A stretch of DNA of 64,000 bases from contig NZ_FOFF01000031.1 in the NCBI RefSeq assembly GCF_900110755.1, positions 35,384 to 99,383 of the forward strand, in the 5' to 3' direction. The position numbers were made by a program, and so were the translations under genes. A model generated the notes under the pieces. That model saw only the letters and a program-made list of their open reading frames with translations. It ran no database searches and was not told where the DNA came from. This document shows, one piece after another, positions 33,404 through 42,196 of this stretch. Positions within the stretch are counted from its first letter, which is position 1; each line of letters begins with the position of its first letter. This DNA comes from Streptomyces sp. yr375. Its GTDB lineage: Bacteria; Actinomycetota; Actinomycetes; Streptomycetales; Streptomycetaceae.

Positions 33404-34435
33404 TCACTCGGCGGGTTCGGCGACGATCTCCACGATGGCGACACCGGCCTCGAAACCCGGACTGCCGGTGAAGAGCATCACCTTGTCCCCGGGGCCGACC
33501 TGCCGGGTGCTCCACACGTGCTCCAGGCCGATGAAGACATCGGCGGCGCTGATGTGGCCGACCTTGCTGGTGTGCTCCCAGATCCCGCTGTCGAGGGTGA
33601 AGTCGATCGGGTCGAGGAACTGATCGCGCAGCGCGTCGAGCGTGGCGCTCGGGTGGCAGACCCGTTTGATCTCGTCGGCGGTGATGCCGGCGTCCTCACA
33701 CGCCTCGTCGAGGGCCTTGCGCAGCACCTCGCCCGGGTGCTGCATCGGGGGAGTGTTGCCCTTGGCCCACTCCTCCATCCAGAACCTGACGCGGGCCTCG
33801 TAGTCGAGCTCCCTGCCGACGGTCACCGCCGGCGGGAAGATCGGCTCGCTGCCGCGGTGCAGCGCCTCCATCTCGGGGGCGGAGCACGACGCGACGGACA
33901 GCAGCCTCGCGACACCGCCCTCGCGGGAGACGACCGCCGCCGCCGCGCCGTCGCCCAGGATGGACAGGCGCGAGGTCGTCCAGCGGTCGACCAGCGGGGC
34001 GGAGTAATTGTCCGCCGCGGTGAGCAGGACCGCCGACTTGCGTGGGTCGCAGGCGAGCCGGTGTGCGGAAATGGCAAGGGCGGAAAGCATTCCCTGGCAG
34101 CCCTGCTTGATTTCCAGCGCCGTGATCGGTGTGTTCAGGGTATTCGTAAGGACATAGTGCGCCGGCGACCAGCCGTCGGGGCCCTGGTGATATGCGGAGC
34201 TGTGGAAGAGCGCGGCGAAATCCTCGGGTGCGTGCCCCGAGCGCTGAATTGCCTCTTTGGCCGCCAATACGGCCATCTCCGGGGCCGACAGCGAATCGGA
34301 GACGGCGACCGACTCGAGCCCCGAGGCCTCGCGGACGTCCGCGCCGTACCAGCCGGACTCCACCGCCTGCTGCGTCGTCACCAGGCCGGGCACAAAGGTG
34401 CCGAGACCGGACAGATAGACGTCATCGAACTTCAT
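33404..34435 (-). CDS. KAS III-like acyltransferase/ketosynthase
   Basis: 343-residue FabH-fold protein. The active cysteine is C113 in ALEIKQGCQGMLSAL and the first histidine is H261 in VCHPSA. The position of the FabH asparagine (NTSAA) is occupied by H294 in KVGHISAADVF, giving a Cys-His-His set. Such changes occur in KAS III homologues that transfer acyl groups rather than condense them. GAAAGGATC precedes the ATG at 34435. It is paired with the carrier gene downstream, so it probably acts on an acyl group attached to it. Confidence 0.85.
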   Translation of the reverse strand: MKFDDVYLSGLGTFVPGLVTTQQAVESGWYGADVREASGLESVAVSDSLSAPEMAVLAAKEAIQRSGHAPEDFAALFHSSAYHQGPDGWSPAHYVLTNTLNTPITALEIKQGCQGMLSALAISAHRLACDPRKSAVLLTAADNYSAPLVDRWTTSRLSILGDGAAAAVVSREGGVARLLSVASCSAPEMEALHRGSEPIFPPAVTVGRELDYEARVRFWMEEWAKGNTPPMQHPGEVLRKALDEACEDAGITADEIKRVCHPSATLDALRDQFLDPIDFTLDSGIWEHTSKVGHISAADVFIGLEHVWSTRQVGPGDKVMLFTGSPGFEAGVAIVEIVAEPAE

Positions 34436-34955
34436 CGTGGATCCTTTCCGACGCTCTTCACGCGAATTTCGGCGTGGCCTGTGCGGGCGTTGCCGACCCA
34501 AGCCGACCACGCGGACGCTGCGCTGCGCCTGAGTGGCCACTACTCAGATTCGGGGGCGCGGCGCCCGCCGCTACGCAACTGGACGACATGTCAACTGGAC
34601 GGCGTGGAAGGGGGGTTGTGCGTAAGGGAGGTTGCGTGCCGCGTGTCATCACGGGAGGCGGCGACCGGAACCGGAACACCTGGCGGGCGGGGCGTGGGTG
34701 GGGTGTGGGTGGCCTACGGCCCGCGATCCGGCGAGCCGACGATCCTGTGATCCCGCCAGGAGATTTTATGCCCGCTTAATCTCCCGGGTTCAATATTGAC
34801 CGATGTCGTCGGGTGCTGAAGTGTGGGACGGTGCCGACGTGTTGAAAATTAAACCTTTCCTATCCGTTTGATGTTCGGCTATGAAGGTTTGTTACTGTGC
34901 GCACCGCCCCGGCTGGTGGCCAGTTGGCTTGGGTGGTATCTCAAAGGGGGAAACT
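34436..34955. other. 520-base divergent control region
   Basis: Between the KAS III-like operon and the response regulator. It contains the TGAGT-N7-ACTCA site at 34530-34546, an inverted repeat GGAGATT/AATCTCC at 34759-34765 and 34778-34784, and an AT-rich stretch near 34780-34900 that probably holds the regulator promoter. No gene was supported. Confidence 0.6.
34530..34546. promoter_or_regulatory. TGAGT-N7-ACTCA operator, KAS III side
   Basis: TGAGT at 34530-34534 and ACTCA at 34542-34546, a 17-bp inverted repeat about 95 bases upstream of the KAS III-like gene. The same 5-7-5 arrangement occurs at 45776-45792. Confidence 0.55.
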
Positions 34956-35735
34956 GTGGTCGTCCGTTCTGACCCGATGAATCGTCATTTGCCGGGAGTC
35001 CCCGGTGTGCAGAGGGCAGGCTGGACCGGGAACGAACTTCCGACCTCACGCAGACAGCAGGGGTATCGAGCGCCGGCCGTCTGGCGGGTGCTCGTGGTGG
35101 AGAACGGCGACGAGGACGCGGAGTTTCTCGTGAAGGGCCTGCAGCGGCACGGCCACGATGTGGAACGGGTGGACGCCGGACTCGCGGCCCTCAACGTGTA
35201 CGAGGGCGCCGATCTGGTCCTGTTGGACCTCGAACTGCCGGATCTGGACGGACTGGAGGTGTGCCGCCAGATCCGCTCCGAGGGAAACACGGCGATCATC
35301 GCCGTCACCGCGCGCGGCACGGAACTCGACCGGGTCCTGGGATTGCAGGCCGGCGCCGACGACTACCTCGTCAAGCCTTACGGCTTCAGGGAGTTGATGG
35401 CTCGGATCGAGGCCGTCATGCGTCGCGTCCAGACGTCCACTGTGACCCCGACGTTGATCACCCACGGCCCCCTGTGCATCGACGCGGCCGCTCGTCAGGT
35501 GAGCCTCAACGGCCGCCCGGTCGAGGTCACCCGCAAGGAGTTCGACCTGCTCTACCTGCTGGCGGCACAGCCCGACGCGGTCGTGCCACGCAAGAGGATC
35601 ATGCAGGCCGTGTGGGGTGACGTCTGGTCCCGGCGCACCATCGACACCCACATCAGCAGCCTGCGCGGCAAGCTCGGCAACAGCGACTGGATCCGCACGG
35701 TGCGCGGCGTGGGCTTCCAACTGGGTTGTGCCTGA
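34956..35735 (+). CDS. orphan OmpR/PhoB-family response regulator
   Basis: 259 residues with a ~45-residue N-terminal extension, receiver domain and winged-helix output domain. The phosphorylation Asp is in LVLLDLELPDLDG, Thr in AVTARG and Lys in YLVKPYGF. The acidic pocket reads VVENGDEDAE, so the second of the usual acid pair is Asn. The output domain ends EVTRKEFDLLYLLAAQPDAVV ... RRTIDTHISSLRGKLG. GTG at 34956 has AAAGGGGG upstream. No sensor kinase is in the window. Confidence 0.88.
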   Translation: MVVRSDPMNRHLPGVPGVQRAGWTGNELPTSRRQQGYRAPAVWRVLVVENGDEDAEFLVKGLQRHGHDVERVDAGLAALNVYEGADLVLLDLELPDLDGLEVCRQIRSEGNTAIIAVTARGTELDRVLGLQAGADDYLVKPYGFRELMARIEAVMRRVQTSTVTPTLITHGPLCIDAAARQVSLNGRPVEVTRKEFDLLYLLAAQPDAVVPRKRIMQAVWGDVWSRRTIDTHISSLRGKLGNSDWIRTVRGVGFQLGCA

Positions 35736-36150
35736 CCGGTCTTCTGCTCATCTCTGGCCATTGTCCGGCCCTTCTCTCCTTCTGTACGCCCGGCTGGGGT
35801 CTCCCCGGCCGGGCGTTCTCACGTCCGACCCGGACCCGGTGCCGGTATCGGTGCCGGTCCCGAAGGCGCTCGACCATCCTGGCAGGCCGATTGGACCAAC
35901 CGCACCTAGTTACCCGGGAGTTGACACTCCTCTGACGAAGCTGGACTGCGCCTGCGGAACCTGCAACGAGTCTGACGTCGAGTTGAGTTGTTGTTTCTTG
36001 TACGGGCTCCCCGCGACCGGCAAGATCTGTGGAGGCCGCCCAGCGTGCCCGACGGTGTCGCCCCCACACCGGTCGGTTGCCCCCAGGCGCCTTTCCCTTC
36101 TTCTCTGCTCCCCTCCCTTTCCTTCCCCTCCCTTCTCTTGGAGTTCAGCC
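35736..36150. other. phz promoter region
   Basis: 415 bases between the response regulator and phzB. After the terminator at 35787-35815 it includes TTGACA at 35921-35926 inside a short GGAGT-N4-ACTCC palindrome (35917-35930). TCTGACG is repeated at 35931-35937 and 35971-35977, 40 bases apart. A pyrimidine-rich leader precedes phzB. No -10 element at proper spacing from the TTGACA could be named with confidence. Confidence 0.5.
35787..35815. terminator. hairpin terminator after the response regulator
   Basis: CGCCCGGC at 35787-35794 pairs with GCCGGGCG at 35808-35815, followed by TTCTC. It probably isolates the regulator transcript from phzB. Confidence 0.65.
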
Positions 36151-36639
36151 ATGCCTGAATCGACCCGGAGCAACGAATTCGCCGACGAAGCCGAACTGCG
36201 CGGCAGGAACCGGGCCACCGTCGAGACGTACATGGCCGCCCTGGGCGAGGCCCGCCTGAAGCGGCATCTGCTCTTCACCGAGGACGGCGTCGGCGGTCTG
36301 TGGACCACCGACACCGGCGCCCCGATCAGCATCAACGGCCGCGACCGGCTCGGTGAGCACGCGGTGTGGTCGCTGAAGACCTTCCCGGACTGGGAGTGGT
36401 ACAACGTCCAGATCTTCGAGACCCAGGACCCCAACCGCTTCTGGGTGGAGTGCGACGGCCGCGGCAAGATCCTCTTCGCGGACTACCCCGAGGGCTACTA
36501 CGAGAACCACTTCCTGCACTCGTTCGAGCTGGAGAACGGCCGGATCAAGCTTCAGCGGGAGTTCATGAACCCGTTCGAGCAACTGCGCGCCCTGGGCATC
36601 CCCGTCCCCGAGATCAAGCGCGCCGGCATACCCACCTGA
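36151..36639 (+). CDS. phzB: phenazine biosynthesis protein PhzB (PhzA/B family)
   Basis: 162-residue SnoaL-like/ketosteroid-isomerase fold protein: NEFADEAELRGRNRATVETYMAALGEARLKRHLLF, LKTFPDWEWYNVQIFETQDPNRFWVECDG, YYENHFLHSFELENGRIKLQREFMNPFEQLRALG. PhzA/B catalyses imine formation between two aminoketone molecules made by PhzF, building the tricycle. Only one copy is present, as in most non-pseudomonad clusters. TTGGAG precedes the start. It is the first gene of phzBCDEFG. Confidence 0.95.
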   Translation: MPESTRSNEFADEAELRGRNRATVETYMAALGEARLKRHLLFTEDGVGGLWTTDTGAPISINGRDRLGEHAVWSLKTFPDWEWYNVQIFETQDPNRFWVECDGRGKILFADYPEGYYENHFLHSFELENGRIKLQREFMNPFEQLRALGIPVPEIKRAGIPT

Positions 36640-36672
36640 CCGGCCGCTCATCCCGCCGCATAGGAGGACCTC

Positions 36673-37848
36673 GTGGACGAAGTCCTGCGCGACATCCGCA
36701 CCCGCAAGGCACTGCAGCAGCCCGACTGGCCCGACCCGCAGCAGGTCGAGCGGGTGGCCGACACCCTGGCCGCCGGCCCCGCGCTGGTGCGGGCCCACGA
36801 CGTGGGCGTGCTGCGCGACGCGCTCGCCCGGGTCGTCGCAGGCGAGGCCGTGGTGGTCCAGGCCGGCGACTGCGCCGAGGACCCCGACGAGTGCTCGCCC
36901 GCGGACGTCTCCCGCAAGGCCGCGCTCCTGGACCTGCTCGCCGGCACCCTGCGTATGAACGCGGGCCGGCCCGTCGTCCGGGCCGGCCGCATCGCGGGCC
37001 AGTTCGCCAAGCCCCGTTCCAGCGCGACCGAGTTGGTGGGCGACGTCCGACTGCCCACGTTCCGGGGCCACATGGTCAACGGACCCGAGCCCGACCCCGA
37101 GGTCAGACGCCCGGATCCGCTGCGCATCCTCACCTGTTACATGGCGGCGAGCGAGATGATGAGGCACCTCGGCTGGCACGGGGACGCGCCGCTGCGCGAC
37201 CCCCTCGGCCCGCCGGTCTGGAGCAGCCACGAGGCACTGCTGCTCGACTACGAGATCCCCATGCTGCGCACGGACGACGACGGCAGTCTGTTCCTCGGCT
37301 CCACGCACTGGCCCTGGATCGGTGAACGCACGCGCCAACTCGACGGCGCGCACGTGGCGTTGCTCGCCGGGGTGAGCAACCCGGTGGGCTGCAAGGTGGG
37401 CCCCTCGATGGAGCCCGGCGAGCTGGTGGCGCTGTGCGAGCGCCTCGACCCCGACCGCGTGCCCGGACGGCTGACGCTCATCGCCCGGATGGGCGCCGAC
37501 CGGATCGCGGAGCGGCTTCCGCCGCTGGTCGAGGCGGTGCGCAAGGCGGGACACCCGGTCGTCTGGCTGACCGATCCCATGCACGGCAACACCTTCACCG
37601 CGCCCGACGGCAGCAAGACCCGCCACGTCGCGACGGTCTCGAACGAGGTGCGGCGCTTCCAGGAGGCCGTCAACGGCGCCGGCGGCGTGTGCGGCGGACT
37701 GCACCTGGAGACCACCCCCAGCGACGTCACCGAGTGCGTCTCGTGCGAGGCGGACCTCGGCCATGTCGGCGACAAGTACACGACGTTCTGCGACCCCCGG
37801 CTCAACCCACGGCAGGCCCTCTCCGTCGTGGCCACCTGGAACGTCTGA
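36673..37848 (+). CDS. phzC: class II DAHP synthase PhzC
   Basis: 391-residue plant-type DAHP synthase, joining phosphoenolpyruvate and erythrose 4-phosphate to raise shikimate flux to the cluster. Seen are AVVVQAGDCAED, RAGRIAGQFAKPRSS, CYMAASEMMRHLGWHG, FLGSTHWPWIGERTRQLDGAH, NPVGCKVGPSM and GLHLETTPSDVTECV. It is shorter than housekeeping class II enzymes, fitting a form without allosteric elements. GTG start with GGAGG. Confidence 0.95.
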   Translation: MDEVLRDIRTRKALQQPDWPDPQQVERVADTLAAGPALVRAHDVGVLRDALARVVAGEAVVVQAGDCAEDPDECSPADVSRKAALLDLLAGTLRMNAGRPVVRAGRIAGQFAKPRSSATELVGDVRLPTFRGHMVNGPEPDPEVRRPDPLRILTCYMAASEMMRHLGWHGDAPLRDPLGPPVWSSHEALLLDYEIPMLRTDDDGSLFLGSTHWPWIGERTRQLDGAHVALLAGVSNPVGCKVGPSMEPGELVALCERLDPDRVPGRLTLIARMGADRIAERLPPLVEAVRKAGHPVVWLTDPMHGNTFTAPDGSKTRHVATVSNEVRRFQEAVNGAGGVCGGLHLETTPSDVTECVSCEADLGHVGDKYTTFCDPRLNPRQALSVVATWNV

Positions 37849-38023
37849 CCCCGGACCCGTCCCGCACCTCTCCGGCTCCGATCCCTGACCCTCGTCCCGC
37901 ACCTCTCCCGCTCCGATCCCGGACCAGTCCCGCACCCCTCCCGCACCCCCCCGCACCCCTCCCGCACTCGTCCCGCACCCGCCCCGCCCCCTCCCGTTCC
38001 GAGTCAGGCCCTGGAAGGAAGAA
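37849..38023. repeat. C-rich repeats between phzC and phzD
   Basis: The unit GTCCCGCACCTCTCC-GCTCCGATCCC is repeated twice in succession (about 37858-37930), then degenerates into CCCGCACCC units up to 37990. It is an unusual gap in an otherwise tightly packed phz operon. No gene. Confidence 0.75.
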
Positions 38024-38647
38024 ATGGTCGGCATTCCCCCCATCGAGCCCTACGCGCTTCCGGTCGCGGGCGACCTGCCCGCCAACACCGCCCGGTGGAC
38101 GCCCGATCCGGACCGCGCCGTGCTGCTCCTGCACGACATGCAGCGCTTCTTCCTGGCCCCCTTCCCGGACGGCGTCCGCGAACCGCTGGTGGCCAACGCG
38201 GCGTCCGTGCGCGACCGGTGCGCCGCCCTCGGCGTCCCCGTGGCCTACACCGCCCAGCCCGGCAGCATGACCGAGCAGGAGCGCGGTCTGCTGGCGGACT
38301 TCTGGGGGCCCGGCATGCGCAGGGACCTCGCGGACCGCGGCGTCGTCGACGCGCTCGCGCCCCGCGCCGACGACTGGCAGCTCACCAAGTGGCGCTACAG
38401 CGCCTTCCACAACTCCCCCCTGCTGGAGCTCATGCGCAAGGCCGGCCGCGACCAACTGATCATCTGTGGCGTGTACGCCCATGTCGGCGTCCTCATGACC
38501 GCCGTCGAGGCGTTCACCCACGACATCCAGACCTTCCTGGTCGCCGACGCCGTCGCCGACTTCGACGAGAGCCACCACCGGCTCGCCCTCGACTACGCCG
38601 CCGGACGCTGCGCGATGGTCGTCACCGCCGAGGAGGTCCTCGTATGA
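38024..38647 (+). CDS. phzD: isochorismatase PhzD
   Basis: 207 residues. Hydrolyses the vinyl ether of 2-amino-2-deoxyisochorismate to DHHA. D38 in LLLHDMQRFF and K122 in QLTKWRYSAF match the catalytic Asp and Lys of PhzD in position. The substrate loop IICGVYAHVGVLMTAVEAFTHDIQ is intact. It lacks an EntB-type carrier domain. GGAAGGAAG precedes the start; four-base overlap with phzE. Confidence 0.95.
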   Translation: MVGIPPIEPYALPVAGDLPANTARWTPDPDRAVLLLHDMQRFFLAPFPDGVREPLVANAASVRDRCAALGVPVAYTAQPGSMTEQERGLLADFWGPGMRRDLADRGVVDALAPRADDWQLTKWRYSAFHNSPLLELMRKAGRDQLIICGVYAHVGVLMTAVEAFTHDIQTFLVADAVADFDESHHRLALDYAAGRCAMVVTAEEVLV

Positions 38648-40527
38648 CCGGGGCGAACGGCGACCTGCTCGACCGCGTACTGTCCGGCCGCGCCGGGGAC
38701 TTCGCCCTGCTGTACCGGCCGGAGGCGGGCGCGGACGGTGTCCTCGACGTGCTGGTCGGCGACGTCTCGACGCCCGCGACGCTCGCCGGCATCACCCTGC
38801 CCGACGCACCGGCCGAACCCGGCGGCGCCCATCACGAGGTCCTCGCCGTCGTCCCGTACAGGCAGATCGCCGAACGCGGCTTCGTGGCGGCGGACGACGG
38901 CGCGCCGCTGCTCGCGCTGAGCGTGACCGACCAGGCGCGCATTCCGCTGGCCGAGGCGCTGGGGCGCATCCCGCAGGTGCCGTCCGCGCTGGCCGACGCG
39001 CACTTCGACATCGACGACGAGAGCTACCAGGGCATCGTCCGCAAGGTCGTCGACGACGTGATCGGCGCGGGCGAGGGGGCGAACTTCGTCATCAAGCGGT
39101 CCTTCGTCGCCACCATCACCGACTACCGGCCGGCCAGCGCGCTGTCGTTCTTCTCCCGGCTCGTGCGGCGGGAGGTCGGCGCGTACTGGACGTTCCTGAT
39201 CCACGCGGGGGAGCGCACCCTCGTCGGCGCCTCGCCCGAACGGCACGTCAGCCTCGACGCCGGCACCGCCGTGATGAACCCGATCAGCGGCACCTACCGC
39301 TACCCGCCGGGCGGCCCCACCCTGCCGGACGTCATGGACTTCCTGGCCGACCGCAAGGAGGCCGACGAGCTGTACATGGTCGTCGACGAGGAACTCAAGA
39401 TGATGGCCCGGATCTGCGAGTCGGGCGGGCAGGTCAAGGGCCCCTACCTCAAGGAGATGGCCCGGCTCGCGCACACCGAGTACTTCATCGAGGGCCGCAC
39501 CGGGCGCGACGTACGGGACATCCTGCGCGAGACCATGTTCGCGCCCACGGTCACCGGTTCCCCGCTGGAGAGCGCCTGCCGGGTCATCGACGCCTACGAG
39601 GAGAAGGGGCGCGGCTACTACAGCGGTGTCGCGGCCCTCGTGGGGCGCGACGAGCACGGCGGACGGGCCATGGACTCCGCGATCCTCATCCGCACCGCGG
39701 ACATCGACGCGTCCGGCCGGGTGGAGATCGGCGTCGGCGCCACACTCGTACGCCACTCCGACCCGGCCCGCGAGGCCGCCGAGACCCGGGCCAAGGCAGC
39801 CGCCCTGGTCAGCGCGCTGGAGTCCGGCGGCGTCGGGAGCTTCGCCGACCACCCCGAGGTCCGCGCCGCGCTGGAGCGGCGCAACGACTCCATCGCCGGG
39901 TTCTGGCTGAGCGGGGCCGCCGACCGACCGGCGCCGCACTCCGCGCTCGCCGGGAGCCGCGTCCTAGTCGTCGACGCCGAGGACACCTTCACCTCCATGA
40001 TCGCCGGCCAACTGCGCGCCATGGGCCTGCACGTCACCGTGCGCCGCTTCGACGAGGAGTACGCCTTCGCCGACCACGACCTCGTCGTGATGGGGCCGGG
40101 CCCCGGCGACCCCGCCGACACGGCCCATCCCCGGATCGGCCACCTCCACACGGCCGTACGCACCCTGCTGGCCGAGCGCCGCCCCTTCGTCGCCGTCTGC
40201 CTCAGCCACCAGGTGCTCAGCCTGGCCCTCGGTTTCGAGGTGTCCCGGCTGCCCGCCCCCAACCAGGGCCTCCAACGCGAGATCAACTACTTCGGCGCCC
40301 GCGAGAAGGTGGGCTTCTACAACGCCTTCGCCGCCGCCAGCGACGACGACAAACGCGATGTCGACGGCGTCGGCGTGGTGGAGATCAGCCGGGACCCGGT
40401 GACGGGGGAGGTGTACGGGCTGCGCGGCCCGCACTTCATGAGCCTTCAGTTCCACGCCGAGTCCGTACTCACCCAGCACGGCCCGCGCATCCTGGCCGCC
40501 GCCCTTCAGGACGTGATCACCTCATGA
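38644..40527 (+). CDS. phzE: 2-amino-2-deoxyisochorismate synthase PhzE
   Basis: 627 residues fusing a chorismate-utilising MST domain (FSRLVRREVGAYWTFLIHAG, SPERHVSL, PISGTYR, YYSGVAALVG) to a class I glutamine amidotransferase domain (MGPGPGDP, nucleophile Cys in AVCLSHQVLSLALGF, and His-Glu in MSLQFHAESVLT). It converts chorismate and glutamine to ADIC. ATGA overlaps on both sides couple it to phzD and phzF. Confidence 0.96.
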   Translation: MTGANGDLLDRVLSGRAGDFALLYRPEAGADGVLDVLVGDVSTPATLAGITLPDAPAEPGGAHHEVLAVVPYRQIAERGFVAADDGAPLLALSVTDQARIPLAEALGRIPQVPSALADAHFDIDDESYQGIVRKVVDDVIGAGEGANFVIKRSFVATITDYRPASALSFFSRLVRREVGAYWTFLIHAGERTLVGASPERHVSLDAGTAVMNPISGTYRYPPGGPTLPDVMDFLADRKEADELYMVVDEELKMMARICESGGQVKGPYLKEMARLAHTEYFIEGRTGRDVRDILRETMFAPTVTGSPLESACRVIDAYEEKGRGYYSGVAALVGRDEHGGRAMDSAILIRTADIDASGRVEIGVGATLVRHSDPAREAAETRAKAAALVSALESGGVGSFADHPEVRAALERRNDSIAGFWLSGAADRPAPHSALAGSRVLVVDAEDTFTSMIAGQLRAMGLHVTVRRFDEEYAFADHDLVVMGPGPGDPADTAHPRIGHLHTAVRTLLAERRPFVAVCLSHQVLSLALGFEVSRLPAPNQGLQREINYFGAREKVGFYNAFAAASDDDKRDVDGVGVVEISRDPVTGEVYGLRGPHFMSLQFHAESVLTQHGPRILAAALQDVITS

Positions 40528-41387
40528 CGACACGACAGCGAGAGATCTCCGCGTACCCCTATGTGGTCGTCGACGCCTTCGCGACGGAGCCGCTCAAGGG
40601 CAACCCGGTGGCCGTGTACTTCGACGCCGACGACCTGACGGGTCCTCAGATGCAGCGCGTGGCACGGGAGATGAACCTCTCCGAGACCACCTTCGTGCTG
40701 CGGCCCGAGGAAGGCGGCGACGCACGCGTCCGGATCTTCACCCCGGTCAACGAACTCCCTTTCGCCGGGCACCCGTTGCTCGGCACCGCCATCGCCCTCG
40801 GCAACCGGGGACCGGCCGACCAGCTCAAGCTGGAGACGGCGATGGGGCTCATCCCCTTCGAACTGGTCCGCACCGGCGGCGTGGTGACCGCCGCGTGGAT
40901 GCGCCAGCCCGTGCCGACCTGGCAGCCCTTCGAGCGGCGCGCGGAACTGCTGGCCGCGCTCGGCGTCCGCGACCCCGCCCTGCCGGTGGACGTCTACCAC
41001 AACGGGCCCCGCCACGTCCTGGTCGGCCTCGGCAGCGTGGCGGAGCTGTCCGCGCTCACCCCGGACCACCGCGCGCTGAGCACGTTCGAGGACCTGGCCG
41101 CCAACTGCTTCGCCGGCTCCGGCACGAACTGGCGCAGCCGCATGTTCTCGCCCGCCTACGGCGTCGTGGAGGACGCGGCCACCGGCTCCGCCGCCGGTCC
41201 GATAGCGATCCACCTGGCCCGGCACGGCCTGATCGAGTACGGGCAGGGCATCGTGATCACACAGGGCGTAGAGATGGGCCGGCCCTCACCCATGCACGCG
41301 CTCGCCGAGGGCACGGGAGAGCTGGTCACCGGCGTCGAGGTCGGCGGCGACGGCGTCGTCACGATCGAAGGAACGCTACGCCTGTGA
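40524..41387 (+). CDS. phzF: DHHA isomerase PhzF
   Basis: 287 residues of the diaminopimelate-epimerase fold. The acid/base Glu is in MNLSETTFVL, the His in LPFAGHPLLG and the Asp in GVVEDAATGSAAGP, matching PhzF. It isomerises trans-2,3-dihydro-3-hydroxyanthranilate to the aminoketone that dimerises to phenazine. Overlaps phzE by four bases. Confidence 0.96.
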   Translation: MTTRQREISAYPYVVVDAFATEPLKGNPVAVYFDADDLTGPQMQRVAREMNLSETTFVLRPEEGGDARVRIFTPVNELPFAGHPLLGTAIALGNRGPADQLKLETAMGLIPFELVRTGGVVTAAWMRQPVPTWQPFERRAELLAALGVRDPALPVDVYHNGPRHVLVGLGSVAELSALTPDHRALSTFEDLAANCFAGSGTNWRSRMFSPAYGVVEDAATGSAAGPIAIHLARHGLIEYGQGIVITQGVEMGRPSPMHALAEGTGELVTGVEVGGDGVVTIEGTLRL

Positions 41388-41459
41388 CGTAACCATCCAC
41401 TCCAGCCTGTATCGGCACATGCCGCACATGCCCCGCAGAACCGCCAACCGGAGAGACGT

Positions 41460-42125
41460 ATGAGCAACGCCAGGTCGGAAAGCATGACCGGGACCATCGA
41501 GGTCGCCTTCCCCGAGTACGCCGAGCCGCCCGCCGAGCCGGTGGGCCTGCTGCGCGCGTGGCTCGACGGCGCGGTGCGCGACGGGGTCCGTGAGCCCCGG
41601 GCGCTGGCCCTGGCCACCGCCGACGCGGCCGGGAGGCCCTCGACCCGGACCGTGGTGATCAACCAGGTGACCGACACCGGGCTGGTCTTCATCACCCACG
41701 CGGGCAGCCGGAAAGGGCGTGAACTGGCCGTCAACCCCTGGGCGTCGGGCGTCCTGTACTGGCGCGAGACCAGCCGGCAGATCGTCGTCGACGGGCCGGT
41801 CGTACGACTGTCCGTCGCGGCGGCCGACGCCCTGTGGCGGGAGCGCCCGGTGTTCACCCACGCGATGTCGAGCGTGTCGCGGCAGAGCGAGCCGGTGACC
41901 GGACCGGACGCCGTGGAGGCGCTGCGCCGACGGGCCCTGGAACTGGGGGAGAGCGGCGCGCCGCTGCCCCGCCCCGAGGGCTTCGCCGCCTACGAACTCC
42001 GGTTCCACGGCGTTGAGTTCTGGGCCGACGGCGCGGACCGGCTGCACGAACGACTGCGCTACGACCGCGACGGCGCGGGCGACGGCGAGGGGGAGGGCTG
42101 GCACGTCGGCCGCCTCCAGCCGTAG
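41460..42125 (+). CDS. phzG: FMN-dependent oxidase PhzG
   Basis: 221-residue pyridoxamine-phosphate-oxidase-like flavoprotein: EPRALALATADAAGRPSTRTVVINQ, GLVFITHAGSRKGRELAVNPWASGVLYWRETSRQI, then FELRFHGVEFW-type end (YELRFHGVEFWADGADRLHERL). It oxidises the dihydrophenazine intermediates. The tail is acidic and Gly-rich. It closes the phzB-G core and is followed at 71 bases by the adenylation gene. Confidence 0.95.
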   Translation: MSNARSESMTGTIEVAFPEYAEPPAEPVGLLRAWLDGAVRDGVREPRALALATADAAGRPSTRTVVINQVTDTGLVFITHAGSRKGRELAVNPWASGVLYWRETSRQIVVDGPVVRLSVAAADALWRERPVFTHAMSSVSRQSEPVTGPDAVEALRRRALELGESGAPLPRPEGFAAYELRFHGVEFWADGADRLHERLRYDRDGAGDGEGEGWHVGRLQP

Positions 42126-42196
42126 CCCGCCGCCGAGCTACCCCCCACGTCGAACCCGCCGAACCCGTCGACCCCGCCCAACCGTCGAAACGGAAC

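Noticed and set aside
35921..35949. Sigma-70 promoter for phzB from TTGACA
   Set aside because: No acceptable -10 hexamer at 16-18 bases; kept only as part of the promoter region description.
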